A program made the position numbers and the translations under genes. Below are positions 45,401-58,404 of a stretch of DNA of 64,000 nt, piece after piece. Origin of the DNA: Homalodisca vitripennis (lineage: Eukaryota; Arthropoda; Insecta; Hemiptera; Cicadellidae); assembly GCF_021130785.1 (NCBI RefSeq), contig NC_060207.1, positions 806,001 through 870,000 on the forward strand. The letters are read 5' to 3'. Numbering within the stretch: position 1 is the first letter of the stretch; the number at the start of each line of letters is the position of its first letter. The notes below the pieces were generated by a model. That model worked only from the letters and a program-made list of their open reading frames with translations. It did no database searches and was not told where the DNA came from.

Positions 45401-48400
45401 GATCAGAAGTAACATCGATCGCAACCGCGGCTAACCGCTCTAAGGTTTGTAGCAATTTATCATTAATCCTTTTGATACAGTTTATTGATATATCTACGAG
45501 CACATTGAGATCAGAAGTAACATTGATCACAACCGCGGCTTAAAGCTATATGGTTTGTTGCAATTTATCATTATTCATTTTGATACAGTATATTGATATA
45601 TCTACGAGCACATTGAGATCAGAAGTAACATCGATAACAACCGCGTCTTACCGCTATAAGGTTTGTTGCAATTTATCATTAATCCTTTTGATACAGTTTA
45701 TTGATATATCTACAAGCACATTGAGATCAGAAGTAACATCAATAAAAACGCCGTCTTACCGCTCTAAGGTTTGTAGCAATTTATCAATTAATCCTTTTGA
45801 TACAGTTTATTGATATATCTACGAGCACATTGAGATCAGAAATAACATCGATCGCAACCGCGGCTAACCGCTCTAAGGTTTGTTGCAATTTATCATTAAT
45901 CCTTTTGATACAGTTTATTGATATATCTACGAGCACATTGAGATCAGAAATAACATCGATCGCAACCGCGGCTAACCGCTCTAAGGTTTGTTGCAATTTA
46001 TCATTAATCCTTTTGATACAGTGTATTGATATATCTACGAGCACATTGAGATCAGAATTAACATCGATAACAACCGCGGCTTAACGCTATAAGGTTTGTT
46101 GCAATTTATCATTAATCCTTTTGATACAGTTTATTGATATATCTACAAGCACATTGAGATCAGAAGTAACATCAATAAAAACCGCCGTCTTAACCGCTCT
46201 AAGGTTTGTAGCAATTTATCATTAATCCTTTTGATACAGTTTATTGATATATCTACGTGCACATTGAGATCAGAAATAACATCGATCGCAACCGCGGCTA
46301 ACAGCTCTAAGGTTTGTAGCAATTTATCATTAATCCTTTTGATACAGTGTATTGATATATCTACGAGCACATTGAGATCAGAATTAACATCGATAACAAC
46401 CGCGGCTTAACGCTATAAGGTTTGTTGCAATTTATCATTAATCCTTTTGATACAGTGTATTGATATATCTACGAGCACATTGAGATCAGAATTAACATCG
46501 ATAACAACCGCGGCTTAACGCTATAAGGTTTGTAGCAATTTATCATTAATCCTTTTGATACAGTTTATTGATATATCTACAAGCACATTGAGATCAGAAG
46601 TAACATCAATAAAAACGCCGTCTTAACCGCTCTAAGGTTTGTAGCAATTTATCATTAATCCTTTTGATACAGTTTATTGATATATCTACGTGCACATTGA
46701 GATCAGAAGTAACATCGATCGCAACCGCGGCTAACCGCTCTAAGGTTTGTAGCAATTTATCATTAATCCTTTTGATACAGTTTATTGATATATCTACGAG
46801 CACATTGAGATCAGAAGTAACATCGATCACAACCGCGGCTTAAAGCTATAAGGTTTGTTGCAATTTATCATTATTCATTTTGATACAGTATATTGATATA
46901 TCTACGAGCACATTGAGATCAGAAGTAACATCGATAACAACCGCGTCTTACCGCTATAAGGTTTGTTGCAATTTATCATTAATCCTTTTGATACAGTTTA
47001 TTGATATATCTACAAGCACATTGAGATCAGAAGTAACATCAATAAAAACGCCGTCTTACCGCTCTAAGGTTTGTAGCAATTTATCATTAATCCTTTTGAT
47101 ACAGTTTATTGATATATCTACGAGCACATTGAGATCAGAAATAACATCGGTCGCAACCGCGGCTAACCGCTCTAAGGTTTGTTGCAATTTATCATTAATC
47201 CTTTTGATACAGTTTATTGATATATCTACGAGCACATTGAGATCAGAAATAACATCGATCGCAACCGCGGCTAACCGCTCTAAGGTTAGTAGCAATTTAT
47301 CATTAATCCTTTTGATACAGTGTATTGATATATCTACGAGCACATTGAGATCAGAATTAACATCGATAACAACCGCGGCTTAACGCTATAAGGTTTGTTG
47401 CAATTTATCATTAATCCTTTTGATACAGTTTATTGATATATCTACAAGCACATTGAGATCAGAAGTAACATCAATAAAAACGCCGTCTTACCGCTCTAAG
47501 GTTTGTAGCAATTTATCATTAATCCTTTTGATACAGTTTATTGATATATCTACGTGCACATTGAGATCAGAAATAACATCGATCGCAACCGCGGCTAACA
47601 GCTCTAAGGTTAATAGCAAATTATTATTAATCCTTTTGATACAGTGTATTGATATATCTACGAGCTCATTGAGATCAGAATTAACATCGATAACAACCGC
47701 GGTTTAACGCTATAAGGTTTGTTGCAATTTATCATTAATCCTTTTGATACAGTTTATTGATATATCTACAACCACACTGAGATCAGAAGTAACATCGATA
47801 ACAACCGCGGCTTAACGCTCTAAGGTTTGTAGCAATTTATCATTCATCCTTTTGATACAGTGTATTGATATATCTACGAGCACATTGAGATCAGAATTAA
47901 CATCGATAACAACCGCGGCTTAACGCTATAAGGTTTGTTGCAATTTATCATTAATCCTTTTGATACAGTTTATTGATATATCTACAAGCACATTGAGATC
48001 AGAAGTAACATCAATAAAAACGCCGTCTTACCGCTCTAAGGTTTGTAGCAATTTATCATTAATCCTTTTGATACAGTTTATTGATATATCTACGTGCACA
48101 TTGAGATCAGAAGTAACATCGATCGCAACCGCGGCTAACCGCTCTAAGGTTTGTAGCAATTTATCATTAATCCTTTTGATACAGTTTATTGATATATCTA
48201 CGAGCACATTGAGATCAGAAGTAACATCGATAACAACCGCGTCTTACCGCTATAAGGTTTGTTGCAATTTATCATTAATCCTTTTGATACAGTTTATCGA
48301 TATATCTACAAGCACATTGAGATCAGAAGTAACATCAATAAAAACGCCGTCTTACCGCTCTAAGGTTTGTAGCAATTTATCATTAATCCTTTTGATACAG

Positions 48401-50480
48401 TTTATTGATATATCTACGAGCACATTGAGATCAGAAATAACATCGATCGCAACCGCGGCTAACCGCTCTAAGGTTAGTAGCAATTTATCATTAATCCTTT
48501 TGATACAGTGTATTGATATATCTACGAGCACATTGAGATCAGAATTAACATCGATAACAACCGCGGCTTAACGCTATAAGGTTTGTTGCAATTTATCATT
48601 AATCCTTTTGATACAGTTTATTGATATATCTACAAGCACACTGAGATCAGAAGTAACATCGATAATAACCGCGGCTTAACGCTCTAAGGTTTGTAGCAAT
48701 TTATCATTAATCCTTTCGATACAGTTTATTGATATATCTACGAGCACATTGAGATCAGAAGTAACATCGATAACAACCGCGGCTTAACGTTCTAAGGTTT
48801 GTAGTAATTTGTCATTAATCCTTTTGATACAGTCAGTTGATATATCTACGAGCGCATCGAGATCATAAGTAACATCGATAACAACCGCGTCTTACCGCTC
48901 TAAGGTTTGTAGTAATTTGTCATTAATACTTTTGATACAGTTCATTGATATATCTACAAGCACATTGAGATCAGAAGTAACATCGATAACAACCGCGTCT
49001 TACCGCTCTAAGGTTTGTAGCAATTTATCATTAATCCTTTTGATACAGTTTATTGATATACCTACGTGCACATTGAAATCATAAGTAACATCAATAAAAA
49101 CGCCGTCTTACCGCTCTAAGGTTTGTAGTAATTTGTCATTAATCCTTTTGATACAGTCAGTTGATATATCTACGAGCGCATCGAGATCATAAGAAACATC
49201 GATAACAACCGCGTCTTACCGCTCTAAGGTTTGTAGTAATTTATCATTAATCCTTTTGATACAGTTTATTGATATATCTACAAGCACATTGAGATCAGAA
49301 GTAACATCAATAAAAACGCCGTCTTAACCGCTCTAAGGTTTGTAGCAATTTATCATTAATCCTTTTGATACAGTTTATTGATATATCTACGTGCACATTG
49401 AGATCAGAAGTAACATCGATCGCAACCGCGGCTAACCGCTCTAAGGTTTGTAGCAATTTATCATTAATCCTTTTGATACAGTTTATTGATATATCTACGA
49501 GCACATTGAGATCAGAAGTAACATCGATAACAACCGCGTCTTACCGCTATAAGGTTTGTTGCAATTTATCATTAATCCTTTTGATACAGTTTATCGATAT
49601 ATCTACAAGCACATTGAGATCAGAAGTAACATCAATAAAAACGCCGTCTTACCGCTCTAAGGTTTGTAGCAATTTATCATTAATCCTTTTGATACAGTTT
49701 ATTGATATATCTACGAGCACATTGAGATCAGAAATAACATCGATCGCAACCGCGGCTACCCGCTCTAAGGTTAGTAGCAATTTATCATTAATCCTTTTGA
49801 TACAGTGTATTGATATATCTACGAGCACATTGAGATCAGAATTAACATCGATAACAACCGCGGCTTAACGCTATAAGGTTTGTTGCAATTTATCATTAAT
49901 CCTTTTGATACAGTTTATTGATATATCTACAAGCACACTGAGATCAGAAGTAACATCGATAACAACCGCGGCTTAACGCTCTAAGGTTTGTAGCAATTTA
50001 TCATTAATCCTTTCGATACAGTTTATTGATATATCTACGAGCACATTGAGATCAGAAGTAACATCGATAACAACCGCGGCTTAACGTTCTAAGGTTTGTA
50101 GTAATTTGTCATTAATCCTTTTGATACAGTCAGTTGATATATCTACGAGCGCATCGAGATCATAAGTAACATCGATAACAACCGCGTCTTACCGCTCTAA
50201 GTTTTGTAGTAATTTGTCATTAATACTTTTGATACAGTTCATTGATATATCTACAAGCACATTGAGATCAGAAGTAACATCGATAACAACCGCGTCTTAC
50301 CGCTCTAAGGTTTGTAGCAATTTATCATTAATCCTTTTGATACAGTTTATTGATATATCTACGAGCACATTTGAGATCAGAAGTAACATCGATAACAACC
50401 TCGTCTTACCGTTCTAAGGTTTGTAGCAATTTATCATTAATCCTTTTGATACAGTTTATTCATGTGTCCACGAGCATGTT
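39405..50480. repeat. 108-bp satellite, main array (~102 units)
   Basis: Units have the form TTGATATATCTACGAGCACA...CAATTTATCATTAATCC...TTTTGATACAG. The period is exactly 108 bp (36 codons). Diagnostic positions vary between units: CGGCTTAACGC (stop in the plus frame), CGTCTTACCGC or CGGCTAACCGC (open), ATCGATAACAACC/ATCGATCGCAACC, and AATAAAAACGCC. Higher-order blocks exist. 39.5-40.5 kb and 40.5-41.5 kb are near-identical at a shift of 973 bp (9 units plus 1 base). The stretches ending near 48.8 and 50.1 kb are near-identical at a shift of ~1297 bp (12 units plus 1). The long open frames reflect the period being a multiple of three. Confidence 0.95.
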
Positions 50481-51235
50481 AAGATTAAACTCATTATCTA
50501 TAAGAAGAATGATTTCCAGATATACGTTTTGTAACGAGTTTTCATTAATACTTTGTAATTGTTTTTTAATATTTCCACTAGCTCGATGAGATTAGAAGCA
50601 GTATTATTGACGGTTTCCCGCTGTAAGTTTGGTAGCGATTAAACAGTAATCCTTTCGATGTACTTTATTCATTTTTCCATTAGCACGTTGTAATGTGAAG
50701 CAATATCTATGATGAGAACGGTTACAGGCTCTATGTAGGGTAGCAATTTGTTATTATACTTTTTATATAGGTTTATTATATAAGATCTATTATCTACGAC
50801 AAGAACGCGTTCACTCTATAAGTATATTAGCGGTTTTTCAATAATTCTTTTGATATAGTTTTTTCATTATTTTCTACTAGCACTATGTGATAGGTAGCAT
50901 TATCTATGATGAGAACGGTTACAGGATCTATGTTTGGTAGCGATTTGTTATTATACTTTTGATATGGGTTTATCATAATTTTCCACCAGAACTTTGAGAC
51001 AAGAACTATTCTTCACGACAAGAACGCGTTCCCTCTATAAGTATATTAGCGATTTGTATATTGCATTGACGGTTTCCCGCTCTAAGTTTCGTAGTGATTT
51101 ATAATTATTTGTATCGTTATGGATTTTTATAATTTTCTACTAGCATACTAGCATGTTCTAAATGAAATACTTTTCTACGACATGGCCTATATCTTGCTCT
51201 AAATTTGGAAGAGATTTGTAAAGATACTGAGTATG
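50481..51235. repeat. Diverged edge of the 108-bp satellite
   Basis: Alignable but badly decayed units remain visible. Examples are CTCTAAGTTTGGTAGCGATT then TAATCCTTTCGATG and TTTCCATTAGCACGTTG (50620-50690), and further units near 50750, 50830 and 50930. Divergence rises with distance from the array. The left end is sharp instead. Confidence 0.75.
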
Positions 51236-51314
51236 GATCTGTAACTCAGAAAGACTTCTAAATTCTTCCTTTCGCACATAAAGTTTGCACTCAGGGCGCA
51301 GATTTGAATCAATC

Positions 51315-52235
51315 CTATCCAGCTTTTGAGTTTCAGAAGTTTTACTATATATACTTTTACACTCTGCGTAGTGCCTTACATACTACGTCTGATCTCGTCT
51401 TCCCTGTCGCCTAATCAAAGTGCCTTTCCAACCATATATTGTTTTACACTCTGCGAAGTGCTTTACGTGCTACGTCTGATCTCGTCTTCCTTGTCGCCTA
51501 ATCAAAGTGCCAATCCAACCATATATTGTTTTACACTCTGCGTAGTGCCTTACATACTACGTCTGATCTCGTCTTCCCTGTCGCCTAATCAAAGTGCCTT
51601 TCCAACCATATATTGTTTTACACTCTGCGTAGTGCCTTACATACTACGTCTGATCTCGTCTTCCTTGTCGCCTAATCAAAGTGCCTTTCCAACCATATAT
51701 TGTTTTACACTCTGCGTAGTGCCTTACGTACTACGTCTGATCTCGTCTTCCTTGTCGCCTAATCAAAGTGCCAATCCTACCATATATTGTTTTACACTCT
51801 GCGTAGTGCCTTACATACTACGTCTGATCTCGTCTTCCCTGTCGCCTAATCAAAGTGCCTTTCCAACCATATATTGTTTTACACTCTGCGTAGTGCTTTA
51901 CGTGCTACGTCTGATCTCGTCTTCCTGTCGCCTAATCAAAGTGCCTTTCCAACCATATATTGTTTTACACTCTGCGTAGTGCCTTACATACTACGTCTGA
52001 TCTCGTCTTCCCTGTCGCCTAATCAAAGTGCCTTTCCAACCATATATTGTTTTACACTCTGCGAAGTGCTTTACGTGCTACGTCTGATCTCGTCTTCCTT
52101 GTCGCCTAATCAAAGTGCCAATCCTACCATATATTGTTTTACACTCTGCGTAGTGCCTTACGTGCTACGTCTGAACTCGTATTCCTTGTCGTCTAATCAA
52201 AGTGCCTATCTAACAATATAATGTTTTTCACTCTG
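51315..52235. repeat. Tandem array, 87-bp unit (~10.5 copies)
   Basis: Units have the form TTTTACACTCTGCGTAGTGC...CGTCTGATCTCGTCTTCC...GCCTAATCAAAGTGCC. They contain a CGTAGT...ACTACG dyad (51367-51372 with 51382-51387). One unit has lost a base near 51924, which breaks the otherwise open 29-residue periodic frame. That is what a non-coding repeat would tolerate. Confidence 0.95.
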
Positions 52236-52289
52236 CATAGTGCCTTGCGTGCTACACCGGATTTCGTCTTCTAGCGTTTGCCTGTATCC

Positions 52290-52829
52290 TACTGGCCAGG
52301 ACTCTCAAATCCTCTCTTAAAATCAGACACACTGGTACGAATATTTATCCTAAACTGCTATGGAGCCTGGTCTTTCAACAGCTCCATGAATGCCTTGAGT
52401 ATATAGTCAGGCTTAAGGCCATGAGCTTCTATGAGTCCGTCAAGCTTATCTATAAATGATAGGGCGTATCATTCTCCATTGAATCTAAAATTCCATTTTT
52501 TGACCAGACTGCATAGTTCAACACGCTTCTGTTGCCAAATATGTGCGGCTAATCAGGATGTGGATAACCCGATGTTGTTAGCGTTAGCAATCCATTAGAC
52601 TCTGGTCTGTACAATACCTTGGTTAGTTCCAATGTTCCAGTAACATCTATCGGAAGGAGTTTCACAGACATGTGTGGTATGTCTTTCTTCCTCATGTTTG
52701 TGAGTGCTTTCTTCCCTTCTACGAGATTCACATCAACGCTTATCCGAGAAGTCTTCTTACAATATCGTACTCCGTTTCGCATTCTCGTTCACGTTTGTCC
52801 TCCCCACCTTGTTTGTGGTGAGCAAGGAT
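52290..52829 (-). pseudogene. Gag-like capsid remnant of an LTR retrotransposon
   Basis: On the minus strand one frame reads LVKKWNFRFNGE, a stop (52469-52471), then ALSFIDKLDGLIEAHGL, KAFMELLKDQAP, a stop (52358-52360), and QFRINIRTSVSDFKRGF. This matches the capsid pattern of gypsy-type Gag (W...F.G.....SF...L..L....G......L......LL.G.A..W......W..F...F). A separate frame upstream (52782-52549) likely holds the N-terminal part. Two in-frame stops and a frame change make it a pseudogene. No nucleocapsid knuckle or pol follows. The 87-bp array begins at its 3' side and the 76-bp array at its 5' side. Confidence 0.6.
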
Positions 52830-54160
52830 GTGGACCCGACGCCAGTGCTCCACAAACACAAAATAATATCTACTCAGAGGCAGAGGCCTACTTGGCTTAC
52901 TACTCGAATCGGTGGAGTAGTGCCCCACTAACCTAAAATAACAACTAATCAGTGGTATAGTACTACTCAGCTTACTACTCGAATTGGTGTAGTGTTCCAC
53001 AAACCTAAAAATAATAACTAATCAGTGGCAGAGTACTACTCAGCTTACTACTCGAATTGGTGGAGTAGTGCTCCACAAACCTAACAATCTAATCAGCGGC
53101 AGAGTACTACACGGCTTACTACTCGAATTGGTGGAGTAGTGCTCCACAAACCTAACAATAATAACTAATCAGTGGCAGAGTACTACACGGCTTACTACTG
53201 GAATCGGTGGAGTAGTGCTCCACAAACCTAACAATAATAATTAAGCAGTGGCAGAGTACTACACGGCTTACTACTGGAATCGGTGGAGTAGTGCTCCACA
53301 AACCTAACAATAATAACTAACCAGTGGCAGAGTACTACACGGCTTACTACTCGAATCGGTGGAGTAGTGCTCCACAAACCTAACAATAATAACTAAGCAG
53401 TGGCAGAGTACTACACGGTTTACTACTCGAATCAGTGGAGTAGTGTTCCATAAACCTAAAAATAATAACTAATCAGTGGCAGAGTACTACACGGCTTACT
53501 ACTCGAATCGGTGGAGTAGTGCTCCACAAACCTAACAATAATAACTAAGCAATGGCAGAGTACTACACGGCTTACTACTCGAATCAGTGGAGTAGTGTTC
53601 CATAAACCTAAAAATAATAACTAATCAGTGGCAGAGTACTACACGGCTTACTACTGGAATCGGTGGAGTAGTGCTCCACAAACCTAACAATAATAATTAA
53701 GCAGTGGCAGAGTACTACACGGCATACTACTCGAATCGTTGGAGTAGTGCTCCATAAACCTAAAAATAATAACTAATCAGTGGCAGAGTACTACACGGCT
53801 TACTACTCGAATCGGTGGAGTAGTGCTCCACAAACCTAGCAATAATAACTAAGCAATGGCAGAGTACTACACGGCTTACTACTCGAATCAGTGGAGTAGT
53901 GTTCCATAAACCTAAAAATAATAACTAATCAGTGGCAGAGTACTACACGGCTTACTACTCGAATCGGTGGAGTAGTGCTCCACAAACCTAACAATAATAA
54001 CTAAGCAGTGGCAGAGTACTACACGGCTTACTACTCGATTCGTTGGAGTAGTGTTCCATAAACCTAAAAATAATAACTAATCAGTGGCAGAGTACTACAC
54101 GGCTTACTAATCGAATTGGTGGAGTAGTGCCCCACTAACCTAAAACTAATACCTCCGAAA
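52830..54160. repeat. Tandem array, 76-bp unit (~17 copies)
   Basis: GTGGAGTAGTGCTCCAC recurs with a 76-bp spacing (for example 53207 and 53283). It forms a 6-bp stem with a 5-base loop. Other constant parts are AATAATAACTAA and GGCAGAGTACTACACGGCTT. The leftmost units (52840-52960) are the most diverged and grade into the Gag-like pseudogene. Confidence 0.95.
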
Positions 54161-54239
54161 TACATAAGAGCCGTATAAGTGTCTAGTATTAATTCTATGC
54201 CTTACGGTCAATGGTTAACTCGCGTTTCGCTTTATACTA
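54161..54239. other. Short spacer
   Basis: Single-copy sequence between the 76-bp array and the LINE. No feature was seen. Confidence 0.4.
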
Positions 54240-57016
54240 TAGTAATAGTACACAGTCATAGCAGGTGGCGACTTCAATGCTGATTTCGATGTAACTACTA
54301 CAAAGACCACAGCAGTCGAGTTTCTTAATCTACTTCGACAATTTAACTGCTACTGTTTGAACTCTGCACCTACTAGAGGTAACAACTGTCTTGATAATGT
54401 TTTTGTAAATTGTAGTTTAGACTATGTAAATTGTAATGTTGTCAAAAATTTTCCGTTTACTGACCATGATGGCATGCTTATTAATTTGAAGGTCATAAAT
54501 AGATCGATGGCAAAGGGAGCTTCATCTAAACAACATAGTATACTTAAGGCTAATTCCTCTTACAAATTTGTCCTGCCTAGAAAAAGTATGTCTTGTTTAA
54601 CTGATAGACTTAATCTTGTTAACTGGTCCCTGTTTTCTGCACAGTGTTTTTGTAATGGAGCAGCAATGTTCACATGTTTTTTTACTATTTTGATTAATAT
54701 TTTGAATTATTTTTTGATTTTAAAACGACCTAAATTTGAAGTAAATGGGGTTAAAGGGAGAAATAGTTGGTATACATCTGACTTGGCAACTTTAAAGGAT
54801 AGGTTGTTGTCTCTTGATTTTTTGTACAAGAATACTGGTAGTAATACAGTTAAAAATCAGCTGAAAGTGCTAAAGAGAGAGTACACCAATAACATTTCTG
54901 CTGCCAAAGTAGCTTATAACAGTCAGCTAATAGATTCTAGCAAGAACAAGTGTAAGGCAGCTTGGTCCTTAATAAAGAAAAACTGTAACATGGCAAAAGG
55001 CCAAGAGCCCTTGATCTCACCAAATATGTTTAACAATTATTGTATAGAAGCAGTTGTTGAAGCAAAAAAAGCCATCGAAAAACCTGCTGTTACTACTAAA
55101 GCTCTCCTTAAAAATGTTTGCCCAGTTAGTTTAAGTAATATTAGCTTATTTGAGTGGAAATTCGTGTCAACAGATGATGTTCTTAAGGCCGCAAAACATT
55201 TGAGTGATTCTTACAGCAATGATTATTATTACATGTCTAATACTCTTTTGAAGCAAATACTACCTTTTATTGTCGAACCTATTACTAAATGTGTCAACTG
55301 TTTACTTAAAGAAGGAAATTTTCCTGAAGAGCTTAAAATCTCCAGAGTTTGTCCTATCTACAAGAAAGGTCCGAGAGATAAACCTGAAAGTTATCGCCCA
55401 GTCTCAATTGTACCTGTTGTATCCAAATTGATTGAAATTATAATTTATGAACAAGTTGTTACTTTTTTGGAAGAGAAAAACATTTTGTCCAAATTTCAGT
55501 TTGGTTTTAGGAGGGGTAAAGCCACGCTTGATGCCATAGATAGTTTGGTTTTTGAAATTTTGCAGGCCTTTGAGAGCAGGGCCTTTGCTCAGGTAACGTT
55601 TTGTGACCTGAGCAAGGCTTTCGACTGTGTTGATCACTCGGACCTATTAGAAAAACTTAATTTTTATGGTTTTCGGGGTAGCTCATTGAGGCTTTTCAAG
55701 TCCTATCTAGAAAATAGAAGGCAGGTGGTTTTTATCGATGGAGAATGGTCTCAAGAAGTTGTCCTAAAATATGGAGTGCCGCAGGGCTCGGTTTTGGGGC
55801 CTTTGTTAATTTTTAATAAGTATTAATGATTTGCCTGTAAATGTTATTAGTAGAACTTTCCTTTATGCTGATGACACAACTTTCTTGAATGTTTCAAATG
55901 ATATTGTAGAGCTGAATGATTTGGTGAGGAGCTCTTTAGAAGAGGCAGGTGTGTGGTTTCGAGCCAATGGTTATCTCTTAAATAAAAGTAAAACTGAAAA
56001 TGTAATATTTAGCTTAAGGCCATACAATCAGGAACTTGTAGAGTTGGACACCGTTAATAATGTTAAGTTTCTTGGTATTTTTATTGATCACCAGCTGACC
56101 TGGGGAACACATATAGACCACATTAAAACTAGACTGTCTAGAGTTATATTTCTATTGAGACGTCTGAAACATTGTGTAAAGACAGATTATATTAGGATGG
56201 CGTATTTCGCTTTCTTTCAGTCAATAATGAAATACTGTTTGCTTGTATGGGGTAACTCTCCAAGGATTGTTGAGATTTTGAAATTGCAGAAGAGGGTTAT
56301 TAGAATAATTAATGGCTCAGCCCCATTAGATCATTGCAAGCCTATATTCATTAGTTTAAAAATTAACACTGTCGTCAATCTTTACATTTTTGAACTTGCT
56401 GCTTACTCCTTAAAAAAATTACCAGAAATGATACTTAATGAAGACCTACATCCATACAATACACGTAATAAAGATAATATTAGTTTTCAACAATGCCGAT
56501 TAAGTAAAATGTTAAATAGCCATTATGTCATGTGCAAAAAAGTCTATAATAAGTTAAGTTATTTTGTTAAATTGTATAGTTGTAAGGTTTTTCTTAAAAA
56601 ACTCAATGACTGGCTGTTAGCAAATCCTTTTTATAACATTGAGGAATTCCTAGAACACCCTGGCATAACTCTGTAATATATTGTCCGTTGATCAATACCT
56701 TTTTGCTTTGTTGACTCTTTAAATAGTTTATTTTTGTTCTTGTTAACTGTTCTTACTAATAGTCTTTATTTTTTTGTTAACTTGTTGAATTTTTGTGATG
56801 TTATCTATTTATATACTTATTTATTAATTAGTTTATAATTATCAATTTTACGTCGTTTTTAAAATTGTTACATTTATTACATTACACGCAATACATGCAT
56901 TGTTACTATTTTATACCGCTAAGTTTTGTTTTTTTACTGCTCTAGTATGACTAAGAACAATGTAACGTTCAACAATTCTGACATTGTCAATACATGTATA
57001 TATGTCCATGACAATA

Positions 57017-57050
<34 letters not shown>
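54240..57050 (+). mobile_element. LINE with endonuclease and reverse transcriptase, 5' truncated
   Basis: It starts inside the endonuclease domain after a stop at about 54241, runs through a full RT, and ends with AATAAAG and an (ATT)n tail at 57021-57047. The 3' UTR is ~370 bases. It is a different family from the intact element at the right end, judged by the (ATT)n tail and the RT sequence. Confidence 0.85.
54250..56676 (+). pseudogene. Endonuclease/reverse transcriptase of LINE, one frameshift
   Basis: The frame starts as VIAGGDFNADF, the APE-type endonuclease GDFN block, and continues to a DHDGM segment (usual DH...). Next come the RT blocks ISRVCPIYKKGPRDKPESYR with PVSIVPVVSKLIE, QFGFRRGKATLDAI, VTFCDLSKAFDCVDHSDLL (first catalytic Asp) and YGVPQGSVLGPLL. 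At about 55815-55830 an indel shifts the frame. The second frame (to 56676) begins right before RTFLYADDTTFL (YADD box) and carries the C-terminal region. The N-terminal endonuclease half is missing. With only one frameshift, the copy looks moderately young. Confidence 0.85.
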
Positions 57051-58404
57051 AACTCGAGGGTTATTTCTTTCGTTTATCTGCACAAACTGGTGAAAAATTG
57101 TAGCATTGTAGCAGGTTATACATTTAGTAGCATATAATGATGGCAGATGTCCTAAATTCTACTTTTTCTTTCTAAATTAGATGTTATTTTGTCATAGAGG
57201 TTTAGTCAAAAGAATATTTCGTGATTGTATAATACATATCATAGCACTGCAGAATGAGCTCGTTTATTTATTTCTTATCGTATTCGATAGTTCAGGTTTT
57301 AATTTTGTTGTACAATATTACACCATAGTATAATTGCTGTATATTAGTATAATACTCCTAAAACTTGTTAGCAATGTTCCTTTGATAGTTAATAATTCTT
57401 CATTGAAAAAAAAACGAAAACTTCAGCAGTACTAAAGGAATATAAGCTGTGTGTACTACATGTTTGGTTAAATTTATAAAAGTAAATATTTCCAAGAATT
57501 TACATTATTTGAAGTGCTGTGTATGAGCACTATCACATATCTTTAAATAACTATCCATAAGAAGTACCACTTCTACTTCCACATTAGAGATGCATAATTA
57601 ACGAACATAATACAAAGTACGTTTCATATTTCTCTAGTATAGCACTCTCCTCTCTACACATAATTCCATTATTTTCTTAGGGGTTGCAGTAACAGTCTGT
57701 AACTGATATGATGAGTTTTTATATCATCTGAACACTCGGTTTATATTTTTACAACAACAATGTTTACATGTGTTTTATACATTTTAAAATATCATGTTTA
57801 TTAATTTTAAGTTTTTATGTTATGTTTTGTTATATTATACGTTTAATTTTGTTGAATTGTACCTCAAGAAGCGTAATGCGAAATTAACAGTACATGAATA
57901 CTAATACGCTGACCTTTTTCTACATATATATACACTGTATATTAGACGATAGTTCCAATATTTACCATATACTGATATATCATTCTAGGTATATTGTAAA
58001 AGTTAATTACTAGGAAAATTTTATTTATAATAATGAGGCTTATGATACAGTTCAATAATATTCATGAGATTCAATTTATTACGTTTTGAGTCGAACATCA
58101 ACTAAACAAACAAGCAAGTTTCACCTGTTGGGAGATAACGTCTAGGACTAGCAAAGATAACTTAAGGACTAAAGCCTACTTAAGATTCAAAGCTATACCT
58201 TCTAGTGACGCCAAGTCACTAACGATATGTTGCTCCTCCCATATCTCCGACGATACAACCAAACATATACCACGTTCTATTGTTAATGTATTTTACCAAT
58301 TTCTATATTTTATACATTATTCAGCAGTATGTTTACTTGTATTACCTTACCACGAAAATGTAATCCTCCCACTGTTCCTACTCTCTACACAACGCATGTT
58401 TCTC
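57051..58404. other. Unannotated AT-rich DNA
   Basis: No gene or element was recognised. Confidence 0.4.

Noticed and set aside
39694..50589. 36-residue periodic proteins on both strands of the 108-bp array
   Set aside because: About half of the units contain an in-frame TAA, both strands are open equally, and 1-bp shifts between blocks are tolerated.
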